Source: Streptomyces eurythermus
Lineage (GTDB): Bacteria > Actinomycetota > Actinomycetes > Streptomycetales > Streptomycetaceae
DNA: 64,000 bases
NCBI RefSeq assembly: GCF_014649115.1
Contig: NZ_BMSK01000027.1
Coordinates: 46,807-110,806 of the forward strand
Direction: 5' to 3'
Part shown: piece after piece, positions 54,736-63,066 of the stretch
Position numbering within the stretch: position 1 is the first letter of the stretch
Layout: the number at the start of each line of letters is the position of its first letter
Position numbers and translations under genes: made by a program
Notes under the pieces: model-generated
Told to the model about the DNA's origin: nothing
Database searches by the model: none
Seen by the model: the letters and a program-made list of their open reading frames with translations, nothing else

Positions 54736-56018
54736 GTGAGCTTCCCGTCGACGAGCGTGGCCTTGCCCCGCAGCCACGTGTGCGTCACACGGCCCGGCAG
54801 CTCACGGCCCTCGTAGGGGGTGTTGCGGCTGCGCGAGGCGAAGCGCGCGGGGTCCACCGGGCCACGGTATGCCGTGTCGACGAGGGTGAGGTTGGCGGGC
54901 TCACCAGCCGAGACGGGGCGGCCGTGGCCGGTGGCCTGTCCGATCCGCGCGGGCTTGACGGACATCCGGTCGGCGACGCCGGCCCAGTCCAGCAGGCCCG
55001 TGTCGACCATGGTCTCCTGGACCACCGACAACGCGGTCTCCAGACCGACCATGCCCATGGCGGCGGCGGCCCACTCGCAGTCCTTGTCCTCGTGCGGGTG
55101 CGGGGCGTGGTCGGTGGCGACGATGTCGATCGTGCCGTCGGCGAGCGCCTCGCGCAGGGCCATGACGTCGCGCTCGGTGCGCAGCGGCGGGTTGACCTTG
55201 TAGACGGGGTTGTAGGTGCGCACCAGCTCGTCGGTCAGCAGCAGGTGGTGGGGGGTGACCTCGGCGGTGACCCGGATGCCGCGGGACTTGGCCCAGCGGA
55301 CGATCTCGACGCTGCCGGCGGTCGACAGGTGGCAGATATGGACGCGGGAGCCGACGTGCTCGGCGAGCAGCACGTCCCGGGCGATGATCGACTCCTCGGC
55401 GACGGCGGGCCAGCCGCCCAGACCCAGCTCGGCGGAGACGACGCCCTCGTTCATCTGGGCGCCCTCGGTGAGCCGCGGCTCCTGCGCGTGCTGGGCGACG
55501 ACGCCGTCGAAGGCCTTCACGTACTCCAGCGCACGGCGCATGATCACCGCGTCGTCCACGCACTTGCCGTCGTCGGAGAAGACGGTGACGCCGGCGGCGG
55601 ACTCGTGCATGGCACCCAGCTCGGCGAGCTTCTTGCCCTCGAGGCCGACGGTGACGGCGCCGATGGGCCGGACGTCGCAGTAGCCGTGCTCCCGGCCCAG
55701 CCGCCAGACCTGCTCGACCACGCCGGCGGTGTCGGCGACGGGGAAGGTGTTGGCCATGGCGAAGACGGCCGTGTAGCCGCCGCTCGCCGCGGCGCGGGTG
55801 CCGGTGAGGACGGTCTCGGAGTCCTCGCGGCCCGGCTCGCGCAGGTGGGTGTGCAGGTCGACCAGGCCCGGCAGCAGCACCTTGCCGGCGGCCTCGACCA
55901 CCTCGGCGCCCTCGGCGCTCAGGTCCGTGCCCACCTCGGCGATGGTCTCGCCGTCGATCAGCACGTCCTGCGGCTCGCCGCCGAGCACCTTCGCACCGCG
56001 GATCAGGATCTTGCTCAT
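54732..56018 (-). CDS. pyrC: Dihydroorotase
   Basis: Cyclises carbamoyl-aspartate to dihydroorotate. At 428 aa it is the long class I type. Zinc ligands lie in GLVDLHTHLREPG (HxH), the histidines of AQHAQEP and HICHLST, and DIVATDHAPH (Asp). ATG 56016-56018 is chosen; upstream in-frame codons overlap pyrB. There is a 4-nt gap from the pyrB stop. Confidence 0.97.
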   Translation of the reverse strand: MSKILIRGAKVLGGEPQDVLIDGETIAEVGTDLSAEGAEVVEAAGKVLLPGLVDLHTHLREPGREDSETVLTGTRAAASGGYTAVFAMANTFPVADTAGVVEQVWRLGREHGYCDVRPIGAVTVGLEGKKLAELGAMHESAAGVTVFSDDGKCVDDAVIMRRALEYVKAFDGVVAQHAQEPRLTEGAQMNEGVVSAELGLGGWPAVAEESIIARDVLLAEHVGSRVHICHLSTAGSVEIVRWAKSRGIRVTAEVTPHHLLLTDELVRTYNPVYKVNPPLRTERDVMALREALADGTIDIVATDHAPHPHEDKDCEWAAAAMGMVGLETALSVVQETMVDTGLLDWAGVADRMSVKPARIGQATGHGRPVSAGEPANLTLVDTAYRGPVDPARFASRSRNTPYEGRELPGRVTHTWLRGKATLVDGKLT

Positions 56019-56022
56019 GGTC

Positions 56023-57000
56023 TTACTTCTCCTCGGTACGAGAGTGGGTGACGGCGGGCTCGTTGCCACCGAGCAGCAGGTACAGGACGGCCATCCGGAT
56101 GGAGACGCCGTTGGCGACCTGTTCGACGGCGGTGCAGCGGCCGGAGTCGGCGACCTCGGCGGTGATCTCCATGCCGCGGACCATCGGGCCGGGGTGCATC
56201 ACGATCGCGTGCTCGGGCAGCCGGGCCATGCGGTCGCCGTCGAGGCCGTAGCGCCGGGAGTACTCGCGCTCGGTCGGGAAGAAGGCCGCGTTCATGCGTT
56301 CGCGCTGGACGCGGAGCATCATCACGGCGTCGCACTTGGGCAGCGTGCTGTCCAGGTCGTAGGAGACCGCGCACGGCCAGGACTCGACGCCGACCGGCAC
56401 CAGCGTGGGCGGCGCGACCAGGGTGACCTCGGCGCCGAGGGTGTGCAGCAGGTCGACGTTGGAGCGGGCGACCCGGCTGTGCAGGACGTCGCCGACGATG
56501 GTGATCCGCTTGCCGGACAGGTCCTGGCCGAGCCCGGCGTCGCGGCCGACCAGCCGGCGGCGCAGGGTGAAGGCGTCCAGCAGGGCCTGGGTGGGGTGCT
56601 GGTGGGTGCCGTCGCCGGCGTTGATGACGGCCGCGTCGATCCAGCCGGAGTTGGCGAGCCGGTAGGGGGCCCCGGAGGCGCCGTGCCGGATGACCACGGC
56701 GTCGACGCCCATGGCCTCCAGGGTCTGGGCGGTGTCCTTCAGGGACTCGCCCTTGGACACCGAGGAGCCCTTGGCGGAGAAGTTGATGACGTCCGCGGAC
56801 AGCCGCTTCTCGGCGGCCTCGAAGGAGATGCGCGTCCGCGTGGAGTCCTCGAAGAAGAGGTTGACGACCGTCCGGCCGCGCAGGGTCGGCAGCTTCTTGA
56901 TCGGCCGGTCGGCGACCCGGGACATCTCCTCGGCGGTGTCGAGGATCAGGACGGCGTCGTCGCGGGTGAGGTCGGCGGCCGAGATGAGATGGCGCTGCAT
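56023..57000 (-). CDS. pyrB: Aspartate carbamoyltransferase catalytic subunit
   Basis: Joins carbamoyl phosphate and aspartate. The 325-aa product has the carbamoyl-phosphate motif FFEDSTRTRISFE, TAQTLEAMG, GTHQHPTQALLDAFTL and the aspartate loop of the C-terminal domain (HPGPMVRGMEI). No pyrI regulatory chain is present, as in other Gram-positive bacteria. It lies 90 bp after pyrR. Confidence 0.97.
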   Translation of the reverse strand: MQRHLISAADLTRDDAVLILDTAEEMSRVADRPIKKLPTLRGRTVVNLFFEDSTRTRISFEAAEKRLSADVINFSAKGSSVSKGESLKDTAQTLEAMGVDAVVIRHGASGAPYRLANSGWIDAAVINAGDGTHQHPTQALLDAFTLRRRLVGRDAGLGQDLSGKRITIVGDVLHSRVARSNVDLLHTLGAEVTLVAPPTLVPVGVESWPCAVSYDLDSTLPKCDAVMMLRVQRERMNAAFFPTEREYSRRYGLDGDRMARLPEHAIVMHPGPMVRGMEITAEVADSGRCTAVEQVANGVSIRMAVLYLLLGGNEPAVTHSRTEEK

Positions 57001-57090
57001 CTGACAGGCTCCGTAAGGCAGTTCATTCGGGAGATTTCGGGCAGACAGGCGCGTGCGGGGGCACGCCGGGGCGGCCGTGCGCCTGTCGTG

Positions 57091-57672
57091 CTACTGGGCG
57101 GCCGGCTTCGCACCGAGCAGCACGGTGTCGCGACCGTCCTCCTCGGCGAGCTGGACCTTGACCGTCTCCCGCAGCGACGTGGGGAGGTTCTTGCCGACGT
57201 AGTCGGCGCGGATCGGCAGTTCACGGTGGCCGCGGTCGACCAGGACCGCGAGCTGCACCGCGCGGGGGCGCCCGATGTCGTTCAGGGCGTCCAGGGCGGC
57301 GCGGATGGTGCGGCCGGAGAAGAGCACGTCGTCGACGAGGACGACCAGCTTGCCGTCGATGCCGTCACCGGGGATCTCGGTGCGGGCCAGCGCACGCGGC
57401 GGGTGCATGCGCAGGTCGTCGCGGTACATGGTGATGTCGAGGGAGCCGACCGGGATCTCGCGGTCGGTGATCTGCGCCAGCTTGGCGGCGAGCCGCCGGG
57501 CGAGGAAGACGCCCCGGGTCGGAATGCCGAGGAGCACCACGTCGTCGGCGCCCTTGGCGCGCTCGACGATCTCGTGGGCGATACGGGTCAGCACCCGCGC
57601 GATGTCGGGGCCCTCGAGCACGGGCCGGGCATCGGACGCTTGCGGATGCACGGGCGTGTCGTGCGTGTCCAT
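57091..57672 (-). CDS. pyrR: PyrR, pyrimidine regulator / uracil phosphoribosyltransferase
   Basis: A 193-aa RNA-binding regulator of the pyr genes that also has UPRTase activity. The PRPP loop is in VVLVDDVLFSGRTIRAALDAL. The basic concave face typical of PyrR (LRMHPPRALART) is present. ATG 57670-57672 has GAAGGAGG about 10 nt upstream, with a PyrR-type hairpin immediately before that site. It is the first gene of the operon. Confidence 0.96.
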   Translation of the reverse strand: MDTHDTPVHPQASDARPVLEGPDIARVLTRIAHEIVERAKGADDVVLLGIPTRGVFLARRLAAKLAQITDREIPVGSLDITMYRDDLRMHPPRALARTEIPGDGIDGKLVVLVDDVLFSGRTIRAALDALNDIGRPRAVQLAVLVDRGHRELPIRADYVGKNLPTSLRETVKVQLAEEDGRDTVLLGAKPAAQ

Positions 57673-57682
57673 ACGAAACGGA

Positions 57683-57708
57683 CCTCCTTCTCCGCCTCAC
57701 GGGACGGA
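57683..57708 (-). promoter_or_regulatory. Probable PyrR-binding hairpin next to the pyrR ribosome site
   Basis: On the minus strand TCCG and CGGA (57705-57708 and 57691-57694) close a loop reading TCCCGTGAGG, close to the PyrR-binding consensus TCCnGAGAGG. The Shine-Dalgarno GAAGGAGG follows directly (57683-57690). Binding would hide the site and repress translation. Confidence 0.6.
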
Positions 57709-57826
57709 CCTTAAAGGACGTCGGAATTGCGCCATCCACCGTACCAGGTCCCCGGAGGGCCTTCTGTCACCCGCTTGGCCTAACGGGCGGCCGCTACCAC
57801 GGAAGAGTCGGTGTGGACCATTCGGC

Positions 57827-57870
57827 TTGACGCAGGAGAGTCACGCTGCGTAACCTCACAGTGAGTTACC
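57827..57870 (+). promoter_or_regulatory. bldD promoter with BldD autoregulatory box
   Basis: TTGACG (57827-57832), 18 nt, TAACCT (57851-57856), predicted start about 57863. AGTGAGTTACC (57860-57870) is a near match to the BldD consensus AGTGA-n-TCACC and sits on the start site, as expected for autorepression. Confidence 0.7.
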
Positions 57871-57925
57871 AGCCGCGCGGCGGGAAGACAGTCCGGTCGC
57901 GTCGACACAGTGTCCGGGGAGCTAT

Positions 57926-58429
57926 ATGTCCAGCGAATACGCCAAACAGCTCGGGGCCAAGCTCCGGGCCATCCGCACCCAGCAGGGCCTTTCCCTCCAC
58001 GGTGTCGAGGAGAAGTCCCAGGGTCGCTGGAAGGCCGTGGTGGTGGGTTCGTACGAGCGCGGCGACCGTGCCGTGACCGTGCAGCGCCTCGCCGAGCTGG
58101 CCGATTTCTATGGCGTTCCGGTGCAGGAGCTCCTGCCGGGCACCACGCCGGGCGGCGCCGCCGAGCCGCCGCCGAAGCTGGTCCTGGACCTGGAGCGGCT
58201 GGCCACCGTGCCGGCCGAGAAGGCGGGCCCCCTGCAGCGCTACGCGGCGACGATCCAGTCCCAGCGCGGTGACTACAACGGCAAGGTGCTCTCGATCCGC
58301 CAGGACGATCTGCGCACACTCGCCGTCATCTACGACCAGTCGCCCTCGGTCCTCACCGAGCAGCTGATCAGCTGGGGCGTTCTGGACGCGGACGCGCGCC
58401 GCGCGGTGGCCACGCACGAAGAGGCGTGA
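57926..58429 (+). CDS. bldD: BldD, c-di-GMP-controlled developmental repressor
   Basis: The 167-aa master repressor of Streptomyces sporulation. Residues 1-75 form the Xre-type HTH (YAKQLGAKLRAIRTQQGLSLHGVEEKS). The C-terminal domain holds the cyclic-di-GMP motif RGD-x8-RQDD (Arg114-Asp116, Arg125-Asp128) intact. With the ligand, BldD dimerises and represses sporulation genes. ATG 57926; divergent from pyrR. Confidence 0.98.
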   Translation: MSSEYAKQLGAKLRAIRTQQGLSLHGVEEKSQGRWKAVVVGSYERGDRAVTVQRLAELADFYGVPVQELLPGTTPGGAAEPPPKLVLDLERLATVPAEKAGPLQRYAATIQSQRGDYNGKVLSIRQDDLRTLAVIYDQSPSVLTEQLISWGVLDADARRAVATHEEA

Positions 58430-58457
58430 CAACCAGCCATATCTGAGCAGAAACGTG

Positions 58458-58508
58458 CCGCCGGGGTGGCCGGAATCTTACGGTTCCGGCCACCCCGGCG
58501 GTCTTTTT
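58458..58508 (+). terminator. bldD terminator
   Basis: A perfect 18-bp stem (58458-58475 with 58484-58501), 8-nt loop, then TCTTTTT. This is the only textbook hairpin with a T-tract in the window. Confidence 0.92.
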
Positions 58509-58550
58509 CTCCACTCGCCGGCTTCTCTCCGCTCGTCGGCGCCGTACGCG

Positions 58551-58589
58551 GGAGGGCCCGTGGCACGGAAACCGTGCCACGGGCCCTCC
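58551..58589 (-). terminator. nusB terminator
   Basis: A perfect 18-bp stem (58551-58568 with 58572-58589) with an AAA loop, 19 bp past the nusB stop. No clear T-tract. Confidence 0.8.
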
Positions 58590-58608
58590 TGTGGTGTCGT
58601 ACCGGGCG

Positions 58609-59043
58609 CTACGCCTCGTCCCGGCGCAGGGACGGCTTGAGTTCCTTCAGCCGGCCCAGCAGGCCGTTGACGAACGACGGCGACTCGTCCGTGGAGAACT
58701 CCTTCGCCAGCTGCACCATCTCGTCCAGGACGACGGCGTCCGGGGTCTCGTCGACCCAGATCAGCTCGTACGCGCCCAGCCGCAGGATGTTGCGGTCCAC
58801 GACCGGCATCCGGTCGAGCGTCCACCCCACCGCGTACTGGGAGATCAGCTCGTCGATCCGCCGCGCGTGCTCCGCGTAGCCCTCGACCAGCTGCATCGTG
58901 TACTCGCTGACCGGGGGCTGCCGGGTGTCGGCCCGGGAGAGCCGGATCCAGTCCGCGAGGACCGTCAGGACGTCGGCGCCGCGCTGGTCGCCCTCGAAGA
59001 GGATCTGGAAGGCGCGCTTGCGGGCCGTGTTGCGGGCAGCCAC
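58609..59043 (-). CDS. nusB: Transcription antitermination factor NusB
   Basis: A 144-aa all-helical protein that binds boxA RNA with NusE (S10) for rRNA antitermination. ARKRAFQILFEGDQRG at the N-terminus and RNILRLGAYELIWVDETPDAVVLDEMVQLAKEFSTDESPSFVNGLLG match the family. GTG 59041-59043, 2 nt after the efp stop, so it is coupled to efp. Confidence 0.96.
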   Translation of the reverse strand: MAARNTARKRAFQILFEGDQRGADVLTVLADWIRLSRADTRQPPVSEYTMQLVEGYAEHARRIDELISQYAVGWTLDRMPVVDRNILRLGAYELIWVDETPDAVVLDEMVQLAKEFSTDESPSFVNGLLGRLKELKPSLRRDEA

Positions 59044-59045
59044 GG

Positions 59046-59612
59046 TTAGCTGTTCACCCGGCCGAGGTAGTCGCTGGTGCGGGTGTCGACCTTGATCTTC
59101 TCACCGGTGGTGATGAAGAGCGGGACCTGGATCTGGTGGCCGGTCTCCAGGGTGGCGGGCTTGGTGCCACCGGTGGAGCGGTCGCCCTGGACGCCCGGCT
59201 CGGTCTCGGCGACGGTCAGCTCGACGGCGGCCGGCAGCTCGACGAAGAGCACCTCGCCCTCGTGCTGGGCGACGGTGGCCTCGAAGCCCTCGATCAGGAA
59301 GTTGGCGGCGTCGCCGACGGCCTTGCGGTCGACCATCAGCTGGTCGTAGGTGTCCATGTCCATGAAGACGAAGTACTCGCCGTCCATGTACGAGAACTGC
59401 ATGGTCCGCTTGTCGACGGTGGCCGTCTCGACCTTGACGCCGGCGTTGAAGGTCTTGTCGACCACCTTGCCGGAGAGCACGTTCTTGAGCTTGGTGCGCA
59501 CGAAGGCCGGGCCCTTGCCGGGCTTGACGTGCTGGAACTCGACGACGGACCAGAGCTGGCCGCCTTCGAGCTTGAGCACCATGCCGTTCTTGAGGTCGTT
59601 CGTGGAAGCCAC
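59046..59612 (-). CDS. efp: Elongation factor P
   Basis: A 188-aa three-domain factor that relieves ribosome stalling at proline runs. The domain I loop reads KPGKGPAF, with Lys33 at the tip between two PG/GP pairs. Actinobacterial EF-P with this PGKGP loop was shown to work without lysine modification, and no epm-type modification gene lies here. GTG 59610-59612. Ends with the usual TSDYLGRV. Confidence 0.97.
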   Translation of the reverse strand: MASTNDLKNGMVLKLEGGQLWSVVEFQHVKPGKGPAFVRTKLKNVLSGKVVDKTFNAGVKVETATVDKRTMQFSYMDGEYFVFMDMDTYDQLMVDRKAVGDAANFLIEGFEATVAQHEGEVLFVELPAAVELTVAETEPGVQGDRSTGGTKPATLETGHQIQVPLFITTGEKIKVDTRTSDYLGRVNS

Positions 59613-59656
59613 GGTTGCGGAATCTCCTGGACTGACGTACGACCCCGGCGCACGCG

Positions 59657-60763
59657 CTACAGCGCGAGCAGCTCCTTGGTCGTGATGGTGAGTAGCTCGG
59701 GTCCGCCGTCCGCCTCGGGGCGCACGACGAGCGTGTCATCGATCCGGACACCGCCCCGGCCCGGGAGGTGGACCCCCGGTTCGACGGTGACCGGCACGCA
59801 AGCGTCCAGTTTACCCATGGCCGAGGGCGCCAGCTGTGGGTCCTCCTCGATTTCGAGTCCGACCCCGTGCCCGGTCAGCGGTGGCAGGGCTTCCGCATAG
59901 CCCGCCGAGTCCAGCACCTGACGTGCCGCGCGGTCGACGTCGCGGCAGGCGGCTCCCGGCGCGAGGAACTCCCGTCCGGCCCGCTGGGCGGCGAAGACCA
60001 GGTCGTACAGCTCGATCTGCCAGTCGGCGGGCGAGGTGCCGATGACGAAGGTACGGCCGATCTCACAGCGGTAGCCGCGGTAGGTGGCCCCCAGGCAGAC
60101 GGAGAGGAAGTCGCCCTCCTCCACGCGCCGGTCGGTGGGGCGGTGACCGCGGCGGCCGGCGTGCGGCCCGGTGGCCACGGAGGTGGCGAAGGCCGGACCG
60201 TCGGCGCCGTGGTCGACCAGGCGCCGCTCCAGCTCCAGCGCGAGGTGCCGTTCGGTGCGGCCGACGAGAATGGACTCCAGCAGCTCGCCGAGGGCCTGGT
60301 CGGCGATCTCGGCACCGATGCGCAGACAGGAGATCTCCTCCTCGTCCTTGACCACCCTGAGCTGTTCGACGGCCCCGCCGAGGTCGGTCAGGCGCAGCCC
60401 GGGGGCGACGGAGGCGAGGGCGCGATGGCGGGACACCGTGAGGTGGTGTTCCTCGATCGCCAGGGAGTCGGCGCCCTGGGCCAGGGCGAGACCGGCCGCG
60501 GCCACGGCGGTGTCACCGCCGTTCGCCGGCAGGACGTGCAGGCGCACGCTCTCGTCCGGCCTGCCCTCGTAGGGGCGGTCGTCCGGCGGGCCCGCGCACA
60601 CCAGGAGGTCCTCGCTCCTGCCGAGCAGCAGGACGGAGCCCTGTGGGGCCGCGGCGGCGAGATAGCGGACGTTGGCCGGGCGGGTGACGAGCGCTGCCGC
60701 GGTGCCCGCCGCGTTGACATGGTCCCTCAGCCGGGATCGGCGGTTCGCGTACACCTCTGACAT
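59657..60763 (-). CDS. M24-family (Xaa-Pro aminopeptidase-like) protein with altered metal ligands
   Basis: A 368-aa pita-bread protein upstream of efp, in the place of pepQ-like genes. The N-terminal creatinase domain (1-130) and M24 domain are complete, but the ligands differ: the first Asp of the LIDAG pattern is Cys (LSVCLGATY), the second (GDITRT) is Glu (CEIGRT), His in TGHGVGLEI and Glu in TVEPGVH are kept, and the last Glu is Asp (GVRIDDTLVV). It may be inactive or use another metal arrangement. ATG 60761-60763. Confidence 0.87.
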   Translation of the reverse strand: MSEVYANRRSRLRDHVNAAGTAAALVTRPANVRYLAAAAPQGSVLLLGRSEDLLVCAGPPDDRPYEGRPDESVRLHVLPANGGDTAVAAAGLALAQGADSLAIEEHHLTVSRHRALASVAPGLRLTDLGGAVEQLRVVKDEEEISCLRIGAEIADQALGELLESILVGRTERHLALELERRLVDHGADGPAFATSVATGPHAGRRGHRPTDRRVEEGDFLSVCLGATYRGYRCEIGRTFVIGTSPADWQIELYDLVFAAQRAGREFLAPGAACRDVDRAARQVLDSAGYAEALPPLTGHGVGLEIEEDPQLAPSAMGKLDACVPVTVEPGVHLPGRGGVRIDDTLVVRPEADGGPELLTITTKELLAL

Positions 60764-60833
60764 GAGATGAGCGTAGGAGTTTTGTCCGGGTTGTGCCGAT
60801 TGGGAGGGGCCGAGTGGGGTCGCGGGCGGCCGC

Positions 60834-61808
60834 CTACCAGCTCGGCGGGCTCGCGATCGCCCTCGCCAGGACCTCGTCGAGGACCCTCGCCGTGCCGGGG
60901 ATGTCCAGCTGGGAGTTGTCGATGATCGGCAGGCCCGAGCCGTACCAGCCGGCCATGCGGCCGTGGATGCGGGCCACCTCCTCGTCGGTGAGGCGGCGGT
61001 TGCCGGTGCGTTCCGCGTTGCGCTCCAGGACGATGTCCAGGCCCGGCAGCAGGACCACCGGGAGCAGGCCGGGGCCCACGTGCCGCTTCCAGCCGCCGAG
61101 GCCCACGACCGGGCGGTCCGGGAAGACCGCGTCGTCCAGGATGCAGGAGATGCCGTTGGCCAGGAAGTTCCGCGCGGCGAAGCCGCAGGTGCGGCGGGCC
61201 AGGCGGTACTGGGCCTCCGAGTTCTCGTTCCAGCCGGACTGGGGGTCGGCGAAGCCGGAGCGGACCCATTCGCGCACGTCGTCCAGGCTGATGTGGGCGG
61301 TGGGGACGCGCCGGTGGTCCGCCCAGTACTTGGCGACGCTGGTCTTGCCCGCGCCGGCCGGGCCGATGAGGAGAACGGCGAGGGTGGCGGCCGTCGCGTC
61401 CGGGGCGGGGGCGGACGGCGGCGCGGGCGTGCCAACCGGGCCGCCGGGAGGCAGCGGCACATGCCCGGTGGCGTCGTGGCCCGACGGCGCCGGAGCGTGC
61501 GGCACGGGCGCCGGGCCGGAGGGCGCGGAAGGCTGCCGCGGGGCCGTGGACGGGGGCGGCACGGGAGGCTGGTGGGAAGCCGGGGGCCGCTGAGGGGCCG
61601 GCGGGACGGGCCCCGGCGGGGTGGCCGGGAAGCCCGGGGGCGGCGGGGGTACGGGCGCGGTCCGCCGGGGGGCTCCCGGGTGCGGGCCCTGGGGGTGGGC
61701 GGCCGGCTGATAGGACGCCGACTGATGAGGGGCCGGCACCCAGCCGGCGTGCGGCCCCTGCCCCGGCTGGTGGGGCGGCGGCAGCGGAGAACCCACTGCG
61801 TGCTGCAT
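60834..61808 (-). CDS. P-loop AAA/kinase-like protein with proline-rich N-terminus
   Basis: A 324-aa protein. Residues 1-130 are low-complexity Pro/Ala/His/Gln-rich and probably disordered; a P-loop domain follows with Walker A LIGPAGAGKTSV near 150, ISLDDVREWVRSGFADPQ, ILDDAVFPDRP (Walker B-like) and PVVLLPGLDIVLERNAERTGNRRLTDEEVARIH, the pattern of polynucleotide kinase-like or shikimate-kinase-like phosphotransferases. The substrate is unknown. ATG 61806-61808 is the only start that keeps the disordered segment without running into the aroB terminator. Confidence 0.8.
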   Translation of the reverse strand: MQHAVGSPLPPPHQPGQGPHAGWVPAPHQSASYQPAAHPQGPHPGAPRRTAPVPPPPPGFPATPPGPVPPAPQRPPASHQPPVPPPSTAPRQPSAPSGPAPVPHAPAPSGHDATGHVPLPPGGPVGTPAPPSAPAPDATAATLAVLLIGPAGAGKTSVAKYWADHRRVPTAHISLDDVREWVRSGFADPQSGWNENSEAQYRLARRTCGFAARNFLANGISCILDDAVFPDRPVVGLGGWKRHVGPGLLPVVLLPGLDIVLERNAERTGNRRLTDEEVARIHGRMAGWYGSGLPIIDNSQLDIPGTARVLDEVLARAIASPPSW

Positions 61809-61887
61809 CCGTTGCCACTTTCGTCTCGTACAGGCACTTGCTGCCGGCGGCGGGGGCACGCCCCCACTGCCTACCGAACGGTACCGT

Positions 61888-61918
61888 CCCCGGCCGTCGT
61901 TCGGTGAAACGGCCGGGG
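61888..61918 (-). terminator. aroB terminator
   Basis: CCCCGGCCGT (61888-61897) with its complement (61909-61918), 11-nt loop, about 57 bp past the aroB stop. Confidence 0.65.
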
Positions 61919-61974
61919 GCGGTCCGAAGTGCCCGGGCGGGGAAGGGAATCGGACGGAGGGAACAGTCCGGGAC

Positions 61975-63066
61975 CTACTGCCCGACCTCGCCGTACGCGG
62001 CGAGGAGGACGGCCGGGTCGGGGCCTTCCAGGACGGTGGGCTTGGCCAGTCCGTCCAGCACGATGAAGCGGAGCAGGTCGCCGCGGGACTTCTTGTCGAC
62101 CTTCATCGCCTCCAGCAGCTTGGGCCACTGGTCGTAGCGGTAGTGCAGCGGCAGGCCGACGGCTTCCAGGACGGCGCGGTGCCGGTCGGCGGTCGCGTCG
62201 TCCAGGCGGCCCGCGAGGCGGCCCAGTTCGGCGGCGAAGTGCATGCCGACGGAGACCGCGGCGCCGTGCCGCCACTTGTACCGCTCGTTCTTCTCGATCG
62301 CGTGGCCCAGGGTGTGGCCGTAGTTGAGGATCTCCCGCAGCCCGGACTCCTTCAGGTCCGCGGAGACCACATCGGCCTTGACCCGGATCGACCGCTCGAT
62401 CAGCTCGGCGGTGTGCGGGCCGGCCGGGGTGCGGGCGGCCTCTGGGTCGGCCTCGATCAGGTCCAGGATCACCGGGTCGGCGATGAATCCCGCCTTGATG
62501 ACCTCGGCCAGGCCGGAGACGTAGTCGTGGAGCGGCAGCGAGTCGAGGGCGGCCAGGTCGCACAGCACACCGGCGGGCGGGTGGAAGGCGCCGACGAGGT
62601 TCTTGCCCTCGGCGGTGTTGATCCCGGTCTTGCCGCCGACCGCCGCGTCCACCATGGCCAGCACGGTGGTCGGGATCGCCACCCAGCGCACCCCGCGCAG
62701 CCAGGTCGCCGCGACGAACCCGGCCAGGTCCGTGGTGGAGCCGCCGCCGACGCCGACGATGACGTCCGTGCGGGTGAAGCCGCACTGGCCCAGCGCCTTC
62801 CAGCAGTAGGCGGCGACCTCGGCGGTCTTGGCCTCCTCCGCGTTGGGCACCTGGATCGCGACGGCCTCGTACCCCTGCCCGGCCAGGTCGGCCCGCAGTG
62901 CCTCGCCGGTCTCCGCGAGCGCCTCCGGGTGGATCACCGCGACCCGCTTGGCCCGGTCGCCGATCAGTCCGGCCAGCTCGCCCAGCAGTTGCCGGCCGAC
63001 CAGCACCTCGTAGGCGTCCGTGCCCGCCGTGGCCCCGACCTGGATCCGGGTGACTGCGTCGCTCAT
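61975..63066 (-). CDS. aroB: 3-dehydroquinate synthase
   Basis: Converts DAHP to 3-dehydroquinate in the shikimate pathway, using NAD and zinc. The 363-aa protein has GGGSTTDLAGFVAATWLRGV (NAD site), PTTVLAMVDAAVGGKTGIN, AEVIKAGFI and the zinc histidines of NYGHTLGHAIE and WRHGAAVSVGM. The ATG overlaps the aroK stop by 4 bp. Confidence 0.97.
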   Translation of the reverse strand: MSDAVTRIQVGATAGTDAYEVLVGRQLLGELAGLIGDRAKRVAVIHPEALAETGEALRADLAGQGYEAVAIQVPNAEEAKTAEVAAYCWKALGQCGFTRTDVIVGVGGGSTTDLAGFVAATWLRGVRWVAIPTTVLAMVDAAVGGKTGINTAEGKNLVGAFHPPAGVLCDLAALDSLPLHDYVSGLAEVIKAGFIADPVILDLIEADPEAARTPAGPHTAELIERSIRVKADVVSADLKESGLREILNYGHTLGHAIEKNERYKWRHGAAVSVGMHFAAELGRLAGRLDDATADRHRAVLEAVGLPLHYRYDQWPKLLEAMKVDKKSRGDLLRFIVLDGLAKPTVLEGPDPAVLLAAYGEVGQ

